A stretch of DNA of 64,000 nt from Gaetbulibacter_A aestuarii (GCF_039537665.1 NZ_BAABAY010000001.1:1054001-1118000), one strand, 5' to 3'. Counted from the first letter of the stretch, positions 17,385 through 25,868 are shown. Notes: a model not told the origin generated them from the sequence alone. Numbers and translations are program-made.

Positions 17385-18815
17385 TTAAGCTGTAGCTAAT
17401 CCTTTTCGGGTCATGGTGCCCCACTTTTTTGTTTTGTTGAAATAGTAATCGTAATTCCCTTTTAAAGCGGCATATAGAATTATTGGATGTAAAATAAGAG
17501 GTTCTAATGCTGCCAACAGGATGAGTTTAAAGCCATTTCCTTTCTTTTTATATTGATGAAATGTAAATTCTTCCGAATAAATAGCAACCAATGAAAATAG
17601 GACAGAAAACGTATAGGCTAAAACTAAAAAAGATAAGGCATACTCCCAGCGCACTTCTTGTAATGCCAGCAATATTCCAAAATATACTAATCCAATGGTT
17701 TCGATGATCGGGGATAATCGTTCAAAGAATAGCCAATAAGGGTAACTTAGTAATCCAAAGGCACCATAATTTTTATTAAATGCGATCTTCCGATGTTTTC
17801 TCAGTGTTTCAATAGTGCCACGAGTCCAGCGATTTCGTTGAGATATTAAGGTTTTGTAATTGTCGGGAGCTTCCGTCCAGCATAACGGATCGGGAATATA
17901 AGATACCAGATAAGGTTCATTTTGCTCCTCCATATATCGGCGCATGCGAACTATCAATTCCATATCTTCACCTACCGTATTCGTATCGTAACCGCCAACT
18001 TTTATGGCAATTTCTTTATCGAAAATCCCAAACGCACCTGAAATTACTAGTAAACCATTTAAGCGACTCCAGGCCATACGACCTAATAAAAAGGCTCTTA
18101 AATATTCCAGGATTTGAGATTGTACGATAAGATTCTTAGGTAGATTAATATCTAAGAGGCGCCCTCCCTGGATCTTGCAGGAATTAGCAATTCTGATAAC
18201 ACCACCTGCTGCAATAACGCGTTTCTCGGTTTGTTCCAGAAAGGGTTTTATCATTTTTTGTAAGGCATCTTCAAGCAGTAAACAATCTACATCGATACAG
18301 GCTACATATTTACTTTTACTAATATTCAATCCAATATTTAGAGCATCGGCCTTACCGCCGTTTTCTTTATCAACAACTAATAATTTTTCGAAGGCTGGGT
18401 TTTTAGATTTAAAAACACCTTTCCGTAATGGTTTGGTTTTTATTTTTTGATTAATAATGAAATCTACTTTTTCCAGATCGTAAGCTTCGATTAATTTTTC
18501 CAGACTGTCATCTTTACTGCCGTCGTTTACAATGATCACATTATATTTTGTATAATGATTGGATAACAACGAACGCACGTTTTCTACAATATTCAAACTC
18601 TCATTGTAGGCCGGAGCGATAATGGTTATTGTTGGCGCCATGGAAGAAGACAAAATATCTTTATAATTCACAAAACTGTTTTTCTTGAGATATTCTATAG
18701 ATTCCTTGGCCGAAATTACAGATAGAACGATATAGGATAGAATAGCCAAAAACGCAAATCCGAAGAAGAGATAATGTAGAATTTTTAAAATAATATTTAC
18801 CGTACTGGTATCCAT
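17385..18815 (-). CDS. Processive family 2 glycosyltransferase (PgaC/hyaluronan-synthase type)
   Basis: A 476-residue membrane glycosyltransferase. One N-terminal membrane helix (about 13-35), a GT-A catalytic domain (about 60-330) and three or four C-terminal helices (about 350-460) match poly-GlcNAc/cellulose-type synthases. Motifs: APAYNES (67-73), NDGS (97-100), DVD (175-177), GED (282-284) and QRNRW (326-330); the QxxRW motif is typical of processive enzymes that extrude a polymer through their own membrane channel. It is 2 bases from the HEAT gene and 12 bases from the LtaS-like gene, so they are cotranscribed. The sugar donor cannot be told from sequence. Confidence 0.92.
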   Translation of the reverse strand: MDTSTVNIILKILHYLFFGFAFLAILSYIVLSVISAKESIEYLKKNSFVNYKDILSSSMAPTITIIAPAYNESLNIVENVRSLLSNHYTKYNVIIVNDGSKDDSLEKLIEAYDLEKVDFIINQKIKTKPLRKGVFKSKNPAFEKLLVVDKENGGKADALNIGLNISKSKYVACIDVDCLLLEDALQKMIKPFLEQTEKRVIAAGGVIRIANSCKIQGGRLLDINLPKNLIVQSQILEYLRAFLLGRMAWSRLNGLLVISGAFGIFDKEIAIKVGGYDTNTVGEDMELIVRMRRYMEEQNEPYLVSYIPDPLCWTEAPDNYKTLISQRNRWTRGTIETLRKHRKIAFNKNYGAFGLLSYPYWLFFERLSPIIETIGLVYFGILLALQEVRWEYALSFLVLAYTFSVLFSLVAIYSEEFTFHQYKKKGNGFKLILLAALEPLILHPIILYAALKGNYDYYFNKTKKWGTMTRKGLATA

Positions 18816-18817
18816 AA

Positions 18818-19924
18818 TTATAGGTTGTTTACATACTCCAGAATATCGGAGTTACTGCTTTTTTCAGTATCCTCCTTAATATGCAAGAATTTGTCTAGGT
18901 TGATAGATTTTAAAATTTTAAGGGCTAATAATTGTATTTCGAAATTTTTATGGAACAGATGTTTTTCAACAAAGGGTTCATCATTTGGCATCACTAATTT
19001 TTCCAGAAGCTTGAAGAAACTAATTTGTTCTTCCAGACTTAGATCATTAAAGTTGGCCTTCAGCATTTCCTTGGCTTCGATACCATATAAATGTGTGAGT
19101 ACTTCAATCGTTTGCACCCGAATATCTTTGTCCGGATGTGATAAGAGTTCCATTAAGGTTTCATTTACTTCAAACTGATTATATATTTTGGCCAGTTTTA
19201 AGGCAAATAGCACCACAGATCTATTATTGGATTTTAACCACAGTTTAATATCACAAAACTCCTGACTTTCAATTTCCTGTAAGGTTTCCAAAATTTCGAT
19301 CTGAGCCCATTCAGACATCGGCTCCTCAATTGTATTGAGAAACGAGAGACCTTCAAAACCAAATAAGCTTACCATGTAAATATGGGCTTCCTTTCGAACC
19401 TCGTCACGAGGATGATTCAAGAACGGTTTTACGCGCTGATGGGCCTCAATGATTTTAAATCGAGTGAGTTGCTCGATACCTTTTCCAATAACCTCCCATT
19501 TTTTAGATTTTAATTTGAATAAAGCATATTTGTAAAGTCCTGTTCTGAAATAAAATTTCTTAATGATATCCGACATTTCTCCCGAAACCTCAGACAATAA
19601 GTTATAAAGTATTTTAACAATGATCCGACGTTTCCATTTCACTTTAATAGGATGAGCGAAAGCATCAATAATCACTAACTGTTTAGTGGAGAGATAATTA
19701 GGATTGTCATTTTGAGAATACAAATATTCTAAGATTAAACTTTCAAATTTTGCTTGGGCCTTTTGTTGATTGGCTTCTTTTTTTCGTTTGGCAGCTCGCC
19801 AAAACTTTAAATTTATGGTAAGTATAACTATTGCTATAATCAATACAGCCGTAGTTCCCCAGGTAATTTGAATGAGGTGGGGAAAATTTTTATAAGCAGT
19901 TAAGATGTTTTGGGGCTCCATCAT
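18818..19924 (-). CDS. Membrane-anchored HEAT-repeat protein
   Basis: A 368-residue protein with one N-terminal membrane helix (about 20-41), a basic stretch (RAAKRKKEANQQKAQAK) and cytoplasmic alpha-helical repeats. HEAT-like units include HPRDEVRKEAHIYMVSLFG, MSEWAQIEILETLQEIES and HPDKDIRVQTIEVLTHLYG. HEAT repeats are protein-binding scaffolds, with no catalytic residues expected. It sits between a receiver-only response regulator and the glycosyltransferase, so it could transmit regulation to the synthase or organise the complex at the inner face of the membrane. This role is inferred from the operon. Confidence 0.8.
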   Translation of the reverse strand: MMEPQNILTAYKNFPHLIQITWGTTAVLIIAIVILTINLKFWRAAKRKKEANQQKAQAKFESLILEYLYSQNDNPNYLSTKQLVIIDAFAHPIKVKWKRRIIVKILYNLLSEVSGEMSDIIKKFYFRTGLYKYALFKLKSKKWEVIGKGIEQLTRFKIIEAHQRVKPFLNHPRDEVRKEAHIYMVSLFGFEGLSFLNTIEEPMSEWAQIEILETLQEIESQEFCDIKLWLKSNNRSVVLFALKLAKIYNQFEVNETLMELLSHPDKDIRVQTIEVLTHLYGIEAKEMLKANFNDLSLEEQISFFKLLEKLVMPNDEPFVEKHLFHKNFEIQLLALKILKSINLDKFLHIKEDTEKSSNSDILEYVNNL

Positions 19925-19941
19925 GGTTACTTACGATAAAT

Positions 19942-20307
19942 TTAGGTTACTAGTTTTCTAACCCTGATCAACAATTCATTAGGACTAAATGGTTTTCCCA
20001 TAAAATCATTGGCACCCAGATCGAAGGCCTTTAAAACCATTTCTTCCTGACCTGCAGAGGAGAAAACAATAATAGGCACTTTTGAATTTAATTTATGCCG
20101 AACATGGCTAATTACTTCCAGACCGCTAATGAATGGCATCATAATATCTGTAATAATTAAATCGGGTTGGTTCGTTTCGATGGATTCGAGAGCGGCTTTT
20201 CCATCAACGCTTGAAAACAATTCATAGCCTTCTTTTTCCAATCTAAATTTGAGAAGCATGGATAAGGTAGAGTTGTCTTCCGCTAAAACGATTTTTTTCT
20301 TACTCAT
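19942..20307 (-). CDS. Single-domain response regulator (receiver only)
   Basis: A 121-residue CheY-like receiver with no output domain. Acidic pocket Glu10-Asp11, phosphoacceptor Asp54 in IITDIMMP, switch Ser in VFSSAG (83-84) and Lys105 in MGKPFSPNE are all present, so it should be phosphorylatable. The start at 20307 (MSKKKIVLAED) is preferred because an upstream in-frame Met adds only MNCYTNHL. It is the first gene of the six-gene operon and lies 17 bases before the HEAT gene. No histidine kinase is in the window, so its partner lies elsewhere. It probably acts by protein-protein contact on the polymer synthesis machinery. Confidence 0.9.
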   Translation of the reverse strand: MSKKKIVLAEDNSTLSMLLKFRLEKEGYELFSSVDGKAALESIETNQPDLIITDIMMPFISGLEVISHVRHKLNSKVPIIVFSSAGQEEMVLKAFDLGANDFMGKPFSPNELLIRVRKLVT

Positions 20308-20433
20308 AAGGTGGTTGGTATAACAATTCACTAATTTACCACGGCAATGTAATAAAAAAATTCGACGAAATACTAAAAAAAGGGATAAAATACATTTTTT
20401 TACAAAATAATGTAATAAAATGATGTTATTTAT

Positions 20434-20462
20434 AAGAAAAGTCGCTCAAGGCGACTTTCAGA
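20434..20462 (-). terminator. Probable terminator after the SUF-region gene series
   Basis: AAAGTCGC (20438-20445) pairs with GCGACTTT (20451-20458) over a TCAAG loop; on the minus strand it is followed by TTTTCTTATA. It lies 28 bases beyond the DUF3078 stop. The T-tract is short, so termination may be partial. Confidence 0.55.
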
Positions 20463-20485
20463 AAATTATATTATGTTGGATGTCA

Positions 20486-21424
20486 TTAGAATTTATAGCT
20501 CAATCCAATGGTATAATAGGTTTGTAATTCATTATCAATACTGTCGAAGGTGGCATTAGGATCTCCTCCACTAGTAATTGGTAAGTTTTGAATGTAATTG
20601 AGTGCTTCTTGTTTATTACTTCTCAAACCGAAATCGAAACCAACCCCGATCATTTTCCAGAGTGTGTAGCTGAACGCATTGGTCCAAGTCCAGTTGGAAA
20701 GATCACTCGATTTATAACTTTGAAAGGTTGAAAAATTAGTTTTAAAATTGATGGCTCCGATCTCTCTGGTATAATCGGCAACGATCTTAGCACCAAGGGA
20801 GGATTCAAATACTGTTGAATTTTTACTGAATACAAAATTGTAGTTCAAAGGATTTACAGTGACCACCAAATTGTTAATAGGCGTCCAGGTAGCACCCACA
20901 CCAACATCTAAATAACCGGGATCGTTAAAGTTGTTTAACAATGTGGTTCGGTATTCCATCATTCCGGAAATTGCGAAACTTTTAGTTAGATTTCTACCGT
21001 AAAGTGATGAAATGTTAAAAACGTCAGTAGTTGGATTGAAGGATGAATCGTCAGTAGCAATGTCTTTATTATCCAACTTCACCCATTTCAAATTAGTATT
21101 TAAATTATTTCGCCAAAAATATTTTGGTTCAATCAAATTCGCGTAAGCATTCAAGGTAATACCAATATTCCCTGAACTGTTGTTTGGCGCTCCCTGAGCA
21201 TACCAGTTATTAAATTCGGATAAACTTCCGCCAATAACCCCAAAGGCTTTTAAACGCCAACCGGGTAGGGCATCCAGTTTTGCCTGAATCGCGTTAAGTT
21301 CACCTTGTGCAGCTTTTACTTCGGCTTGTTTTTCAGCTTTTTGGGCTTGTAATTCTTCTTTGGTCTGGGCGGTTAATGCCGCAGCATTCAAAACGATCCA
21401 TGTTAATAGCAAAATTTTTTTCAT
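20486..21424 (-). CDS. DUF3078 outer-membrane beta-barrel protein
   Basis: A 312-residue predicted outer-membrane protein. The start at 21424 (MKKILLLTWIVLNAAALTAQ) gives a signal peptide; the longer in-frame start overlaps the previous gene and is not signal-like. A short coiled coil (EELQAQKAEKQAEVKAAQGELNA split over about residues 22-45) precedes the family motif GWRLKAFGVIGGSLSEFNNW. The rest is beta-strand-rich and ends TYYTIGLSYKF, with the terminal Phe usual for barrels. Function is unknown. It lies at the end of the SUF gene series, 16 bases after the DUF2480 gene. Confidence 0.8.
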   Translation of the reverse strand: MKKILLLTWIVLNAAALTAQTKEELQAQKAEKQAEVKAAQGELNAIQAKLDALPGWRLKAFGVIGGSLSEFNNWYAQGAPNNSSGNIGITLNAYANLIEPKYFWRNNLNTNLKWVKLDNKDIATDDSSFNPTTDVFNISSLYGRNLTKSFAISGMMEYRTTLLNNFNDPGYLDVGVGATWTPINNLVVTVNPLNYNFVFSKNSTVFESSLGAKIVADYTREIGAINFKTNFSTFQSYKSSDLSNWTWTNAFSYTLWKMIGVGFDFGLRSNKQEALNYIQNLPITSGGDPNATFDSIDNELQTYYTIGLSYKF

Positions 21425-21440
21425 AAGTGTATGGTGGGTT

Positions 21441-21950
21441 TTAAGATTTCCTTTTGAATAAAGGCACCGATGAGCAGGCTTCCCCATACATAATGGATCT
21501 TGCTACCGGTTTCAATTTTTTGGCCAGCATAACGTAGGCATTTTCAGGGACGGGTTTTTTTGAACAACCTTTGATAATAACAGGTTTATCTTTGTATTCG
21601 GAAACATCCATGTCCTGGATAATGTCCTGATATATTGAGGTTTCAAGTGTTTCTAAATTTCCGATAACTACTTTTTTGGCGATATCTGCAAGTTGTAAAC
21701 TAATAAGCATGTAGGCCCAACCCGGAATAATAGCATCCGAGGTACAGGTAAGTGCAACAAAAGCATCTTTGTATGCAGTCCAGTCGTGTTCTGAAACTTG
21801 CTGTCTGAAGTCTTTTTCGCGAAGCACAAAACCTTCAAACAACCAATCTTTAATATCGAAAACAACACGTTTACCCACAGGATAATAATCCTCAAGATTT
21901 AATGTTATGAGTTTACTGTTTGCAACACGATTTATAATCTCATCAGGCAT
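21441..21950 (-). CDS. DUF2480 family protein
   Basis: A 169-residue cytoplasmic protein recognised as DUF2480 by MPDEIINRVANSKLITLNLED and the C-terminal GCSKKPVPENAYVMLAKKL and MYGEACSSVPLFK stretches. It has no signal peptide. Conserved cysteines (TCTSD, GCSKK, GEACSS) could bind metal or an Fe-S intermediate, but this is speculation. The family recurs next to SUF genes in Flavobacteriia, as here directly downstream of the SufT-like gene, which argues for a role linked to Fe-S cluster biogenesis. Function is otherwise unknown. Confidence 0.85.
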   Translation of the reverse strand: MPDEIINRVANSKLITLNLEDYYPVGKRVVFDIKDWLFEGFVLREKDFRQQVSEHDWTAYKDAFVALTCTSDAIIPGWAYMLISLQLADIAKKVVIGNLETLETSIYQDIIQDMDVSEYKDKPVIIKGCSKKPVPENAYVMLAKKLKPVARSIMYGEACSSVPLFKRKS

Positions 21951-21990
21951 GTGATTATTTTTTTAGGTGTAAGGATAGAGAGTGAAGTAT

Positions 21991-22314
21991 TTATAAAATA
22001 CCCAATTCCAGTTTTGCTTCTTCACTCATTAAGTCTTGAGTCCAGGGTGGGTCAAAAGTAATTTCAACCTCGGCATCCTTTACCATATTCAGCGATTTCA
22101 CCTTTTCTTCAACCTCCAAAGGCAAGGTTTCCGCTACCGGACAGTTTGGTGTCGTTAAGGTCATTAAAATCTTAACCTCATTTTCTTCATTTACCAAAAC
22201 GTCGTAAATGAGTCCGAGTTCGTAAATATCCACAGGAATTTCAGGATCGTAAATGGTTTTCAAAACATTTACAATTTTTTCTCCAAGCTCGGCAGTATCT
22301 ATAGTATCGTTCAT
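21991..22314 (-). CDS. SufT-like MIP18/DUF59 iron-sulfur assembly protein
   Basis: A 107-residue cytoplasmic protein of the MIP18 family (DUF59), which helps mature Fe-S proteins. Diagnostic motifs: YDPEIPVDIYELGLIYDV (about 21-38), MTLTTPNCPVAETLP with the conserved cysteine, and VEITFDPPWTQDLMSEEAKLELG. It starts 26 bases after sufE on the same strand, so cotranscription is likely. Confidence 0.92.
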   Translation of the reverse strand: MNDTIDTAELGEKIVNVLKTIYDPEIPVDIYELGLIYDVLVNEENEVKILMTLTTPNCPVAETLPLEVEEKVKSLNMVKDAEVEITFDPPWTQDLMSEEAKLELGIL

Positions 22315-22340
22315 AGTATTTTCTTTTTTGTGTTTTTCGA

Positions 22341-22772
22341 TCAGGCGTTCAATTGCGCGTTGTATGCAATGGCATACATTTTTAATTGTTTGATCATACT
22401 TACCAAACCATTAGCTCTTGTTGGCGAAAGGTGGTCTTTTAGTCCAATGTCGTCAATAAAATCGGTATTAGCATTGATGATATCTTCAGGTTTTTGGTCT
22501 GAGAATGCACGAATCAAGATCGCGATAATACCTTTGGTAATGATGGCATCACTATCCGCGGTAAAATGCACTTTATCATCCTTTAATTCCGCATGTACCC
22601 AAACTTTACTTTGGCATCCTTTTATAATATGATCTTCAGTTTTGTATTGGTCGTCAATAAGGGGTAAATCTTTCCCCAAATCTATCATATATTGATAACG
22701 TTCCTCCCAATCTTCAAACATTGAAAATTCGTCAATGATCTCGTTTTGTATTTCTTCAATAGTCACAATCAC
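22341..22772 (-). CDS. sufE: Cysteine desulfuration protein SufE
   Basis: A 143-residue sulfur acceptor that takes persulfide sulfur from SufS and passes it to the SufBCD scaffold. The acceptor cysteine is Cys53 in EDHIIKGCQSKVWV. The helical C-terminus (GLVSMIKQLKMYAIAY) is typical. It has its own strong promoter-like sequence just upstream (22784-22814) and is separated from sufS by a metalloprotease and a small lipoprotein gene. Confidence 0.95.
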   Translation of the reverse strand: MIVTIEEIQNEIIDEFSMFEDWEERYQYMIDLGKDLPLIDDQYKTEDHIIKGCQSKVWVHAELKDDKVHFTADSDAIITKGIIAILIRAFSDQKPEDIINANTDFIDDIGLKDHLSPTRANGLVSMIKQLKMYAIAYNAQLNA

Positions 22773-22783
22773 AAAATTTTACA

Positions 22784-22814
22784 CAAAAATACGATATCAA
22801 AATTACCTATTCAA
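22784..22814 (-). promoter_or_regulatory. Promoter of the sufE-sufT-DUF2480-DUF3078 series
   Basis: On the minus strand, TTG (complement of 22812-22814), a 20-base spacer and TATTTTTG (22784-22791) match the -33/-7 consensus. The ATG is 11 bases beyond the -7 box, so the leader is very short. Confidence 0.6.
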
Positions 22815-23238
22815 TATTTTCTGCTGCAGATCGTATTACTTTTACCAATGACGCGATAGCCTTAGGCGGATTGCCATGATCGAAAGAGGGACTTTTATAA
22901 GTTTTGTCTTTATAATTGATACTAAGAGAGGCATGTGCCGCGCCATCAAAAAGTCGTTTGTCTGATGGTGCTTTTAAATTTTCAATAGTTTTAAGATCCA
23001 GGCTATCTAAATTATTTACAAGGGATGCCCAGAGATCATCGGGACATGCTTTTTCAATAGGTTTTTCGCCTCTGGCGGAAATGGTCTTGATCTTATTTTT
23101 GTCTATAGTAATTTGTTGAAACAATCCCCGGGAGGTAGCATTGTATTCAAAACTCAGTGCTTCCTGATCGATGTTGTTTTTGTTACAACATCCGTTTTCA
23201 GTTAAAAAGAATGATAATAAGATGAAAAGATATTTCAT
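22807..23238 (-). CDS. Small lipoprotein of unknown function
   Basis: A 143-residue protein with a signal peptide and a cysteine pair at a lipobox-like site (FLTENGCCNKNN, Cys17/18). The remainder is a short mixed alpha/beta domain (LSFEYNATSRGLFQQITIDK, HASLSINYKDKTYKSPSFDHG) resembling small beta-sheet lipoproteins that bind nothing obvious. I do not recognise the family. It follows the terminator at 23268-23297 and precedes sufE by 34 bases on the same strand; a link to Fe-S assembly is not indicated. Confidence 0.75.
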   Translation of the reverse strand: MKYLFILLSFFLTENGCCNKNNIDQEALSFEYNATSRGLFQQITIDKNKIKTISARGEKPIEKACPDDLWASLVNNLDSLDLKTIENLKAPSDKRLFDGAAHASLSINYKDKTYKSPSFDHGNPPKAIASLVKVIRSAAENIE

Positions 23239-23267
23239 TTTAATTTTTATTTATTCACTTAATAATA

Positions 23268-23297
23268 CAAAAAAGACGCCAATTTTGGCGTCTTTTT
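23268..23297 (-). terminator. Rho-independent terminator after the M43-type protease gene
   Basis: GACGCC (23275-23280) pairs with GGCGTC (23287-23292) over AATTTT, flanked by A-run and T-run, so it can act on both strands. It follows the minus-strand protease gene. Confidence 0.85.
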
Positions 23298-23320
23298 CAA
23301 TTTTATAAAGGAAACGTTTT

Positions 23321-24376
23321 TTAGTTTCCAACTAATGCAGCTCTGGCACCTCCCGGTTGGAAGATAGCGCGCATTCTGTTTCTTTGTCCGTCGGTGAACA
23401 TATACATACAAGCATCATACGTGTAATCCATGTAGTTCATGGTCATATCAGCAGATTTACAGCTAACAGATGGGAACGTAGGGCAACCTCCGTTTGAAGC
23501 ACTTGCATCAGGAGTGTCTACTACATAATCATCAAATCGGCAAGGACCATCGCCCCAGATGTGACGTAAGTTCAGGTAATGTCCGATTTCGTGGGTAGCT
23601 GTTCTACCTAAACCGTATACACCACTAGTAGTACCAAAATAAGGTCCACCAATTACAACACCATCGGTTTCAGGTGCACCACCCGGGAATTGGGCGTATC
23701 CTAAGATACCACCACCAATATTACAAACCCAGATATTTAAATGGGTTTCTGGCGAAATAGGAGGATAAGCAGCTTTTACAGCATCGTTAGTTCCCCACGA
23801 AGACGTAGGGTCGTTGTATCTGTAAACACCGGCTACTGTGAAACTAAATCCAGCATTCGTGGCATCGTTAGCAAAGGTAGTTCCGCTAGGAAGTTGATCT
23901 GTATGCGGATTCACAAAGTCATCGTTAAGTGTTGCCATTTGAGTATCAATCTGAGATTGGGTAACAGTTGATGCATCAGGGTATACAATAATAATGTTAA
24001 CTGGAATGTTTATAGTTCCTAAATTGTCAGCAATAGGAAGTACATCTACATCAGGATCGGTGTTTCCGCCACCGCCACCGCCACCGGATGGTTTTCCTTT
24101 ACCAGCAATGTATTTTCTGGTTTGGTATTCGATAGCGTACATTTTTTGTTCTAAGCCCGGGTTTTCCTGGAGTTGTCGGTTTAGGACATTCATGGAATAA
24201 CAGGTTTTGGTGTTGCTTTTACCATCGGTAGGTTTGGCAGTTAATTCAGCATCGGGAGTGTAAACACTGAAATTGCTCATGTCAATTTCCTGACTTGGCG
24301 TAATGGTTGATTTTTCGTTGTCGCAAGACGAAAATAGTAGGGCTAGTGAAGCCATACCTAAAAATAATTTTCTCAT
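23321..24376 (-). CDS. M43 (pappalysin-like) zinc metalloprotease lipoprotein
   Basis: A 351-residue secreted protease. The lipobox is FSSC (Cys18). A propeptide-like region (about 20-95) ends in a run of seven glycines (about 98-104), a flexible linker. The catalytic domain has the extended zinc site HEIGHYLNLRH (His262, Glu263, His266, His272) and a Met-turn MNYMDYT, the arrangement of M43 metzincins. Paired cysteines around GDGPCRFDD and NGGCPTFPSVSC may form disulfides, consistent with life outside the cytoplasm. It lies inside the SUF region, after sufS on the same strand, and ends at a strong terminator. No functional link to SUF is evident. Confidence 0.9.
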   Translation of the reverse strand: MRKLFLGMASLALLFSSCDNEKSTITPSQEIDMSNFSVYTPDAELTAKPTDGKSNTKTCYSMNVLNRQLQENPGLEQKMYAIEYQTRKYIAGKGKPSGGGGGGGNTDPDVDVLPIADNLGTINIPVNIIIVYPDASTVTQSQIDTQMATLNDDFVNPHTDQLPSGTTFANDATNAGFSFTVAGVYRYNDPTSSWGTNDAVKAAYPPISPETHLNIWVCNIGGGILGYAQFPGGAPETDGVVIGGPYFGTTSGVYGLGRTATHEIGHYLNLRHIWGDGPCRFDDYVVDTPDASASNGGCPTFPSVSCKSADMTMNYMDYTYDACMYMFTDGQRNRMRAIFQPGGARAALVGN

Positions 24377-24558
24377 TTATTTGTTAATTTGAATTAGTCG
24401 AGGATGAAGATAGAAAGTATTGAAAAGTTTTCAAAGGATTCGCCAAATTTTCGTTCAAATGAAAGGGATTTTAACAAAAATGAAAAAAGTATTAAAGAAA
24501 ATTGAATTTTTATTTAAGATTTATTATTTTATCAGAATTCTAGTACGGGCGTGTACGA

Positions 24559-25773
24559 TCATGAAAGCATTCTTTGAGCTTTCTTCACACCTGAAACTAA
24601 AGCATCAATTTCCTCTTTTGTATTATAGAATGAAAAGGACGCCCGAACGGTTCCCGGAATGTTGTAGTAATCCATAATGGGTTGCGCACAATGATGTCCC
24701 GTACGCACAGCGATACCTTGTTGGTCCAGGATGGTTCCAACATCATACGGATGAATGCCTTCAAGGTTGAAGGAGATCACGGCCGTTTTATGTTCGGAGG
24801 TACCGTAGATCTTTAAACCATCGATCATGAGCAGTTCTTTGGTGGCATAATCCAATAATTCCTGTTCGTAGGCAGCGATGGCTTCAAATCCTATATTATT
24901 CATGTAATCGAGAGCTGCACCAAAGGCAATACCGCCACAGATATTTGGTGTACCAGCCTCAAATTTATGAGGTAGATCAGCATAGGTTGTTTTTTCAAAA
25001 GTTACCTCGGCGATCATTTCACCACCTCCCTGGTATGGAGGTAATTTTTTTAACCACTCTTCTTTTCCGTAAAGCATACCAACGCCGGTGGGTCCACATA
25101 GCTTGTGTGCAGAGGCTACGTAAAAATCGACATCTAAAGCCTGAACATCAGGTTTGATATGCGGACTCGATTGCGCGCCATCAATAAGTATGGCTGCACC
25201 AACTTCATGGGCTTTTCCTATAATATATTCGATAGGATTTACTGTGCCTAGCGCATTGGACACATGATTTACAAAAACCAATTTGGTGTTCTTGGATAAC
25301 AAAGTATCGAACTCTGAGATAACGAGTTCGCCCTCGTTATTCATTGGGATCACTTTTAGTTTTGCTCCGGTGCGTTCGCAGAGCATTTGCCAGGGCACAA
25401 TATTACTGTGATGTTCTAACGCAGAAACAATGATCTCATCGTTTTTTCCTAAAAAATTGCTAAACCCGTTGGCAACTAAATTTATACTATGCGTTGTTCC
25501 GGAAGTGAAAATAATTTCGTGCGATTTCGCGGCATTAAAATGCGTCTGAATTTTTTTTCTTGCCTGTTCGTAAAGATCGGTAGCCTCCTGACTCAAAGCA
25601 TGTACACCACGGTGAATATTAGCATTGTGTTTACTGTAATACTCTACAATAACATCAATAACTTGTTTTGGTGTTTGTGAGGTTGCCGCGTTGTCAAAAT
25701 ACACGAGTGGTTTCCCATGCACTTTTCTGGAAAGTATGGGGAAGTCTTGTCGTATGCTATTAACGTTGAACAT
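24559..25773 (-). CDS. sufS: Cysteine desulfurase SufS
   Basis: A 404-residue PLP enzyme that removes sulfur from cysteine for Fe-S assembly. PLP lysine is Lys224 in ASAHKLCGP; the substrate-persulfide cysteine is Cys362 in VRTGHHCAQPIMDYY, the type II pattern of SufS; TSGTTHSIN and DGAQSSPH bind PLP. It follows sufD after a 95-base gap that contains a hairpin-forming repeat, so its expression may be partly uncoupled from sufABCD. Confidence 0.97.
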   Translation of the reverse strand: MFNVNSIRQDFPILSRKVHGKPLVYFDNAATSQTPKQVIDVIVEYYSKHNANIHRGVHALSQEATDLYEQARKKIQTHFNAAKSHEIIFTSGTTHSINLVANGFSNFLGKNDEIIVSALEHHSNIVPWQMLCERTGAKLKVIPMNNEGELVISEFDTLLSKNTKLVFVNHVSNALGTVNPIEYIIGKAHEVGAAILIDGAQSSPHIKPDVQALDVDFYVASAHKLCGPTGVGMLYGKEEWLKKLPPYQGGGEMIAEVTFEKTTYADLPHKFEAGTPNICGGIAFGAALDYMNNIGFEAIAAYEQELLDYATKELLMIDGLKIYGTSEHKTAVISFNLEGIHPYDVGTILDQQGIAVRTGHHCAQPIMDYYNIPGTVRASFSFYNTKEEIDALVSGVKKAQRMLS

Positions 25774-25785
25774 AGGTTTTGGTTT

Positions 25786-25859
25786 AGCCCCGATAGCAGC
25801 GGCATCCTTTTTTGGGTTTTTCTCCCAAAAAAGATACAGCGGATAGCGGGAAATAGCTT
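25786..25859. repeat. Hairpin-forming interspersed repeat between sufD and sufS
   Basis: The core CTTTTTTGGG (25807-25816) pairs perfectly with CCCAAAAAAG (25824-25833) over a seven-base loop. It is flanked by imperfectly complementary arms, CCCGATAGCAGCGG on the left and CAGCGGATAGCGGG on the right. This arrangement resembles a repeat I know from intergenic regions of many Flavobacteriaceae. It fills almost the whole gap between the two genes. Confidence 0.7.
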
Positions 25860-25868
25860 CGTATTAGA

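Noticed and set aside
24066..24086. Phase-variable repeat in the M43 protease gene
   Set aside because: The repeated CCGCCA triplet pairs encode a glycine linker and change by multiples of three, so they would alter linker length, not reading frame.
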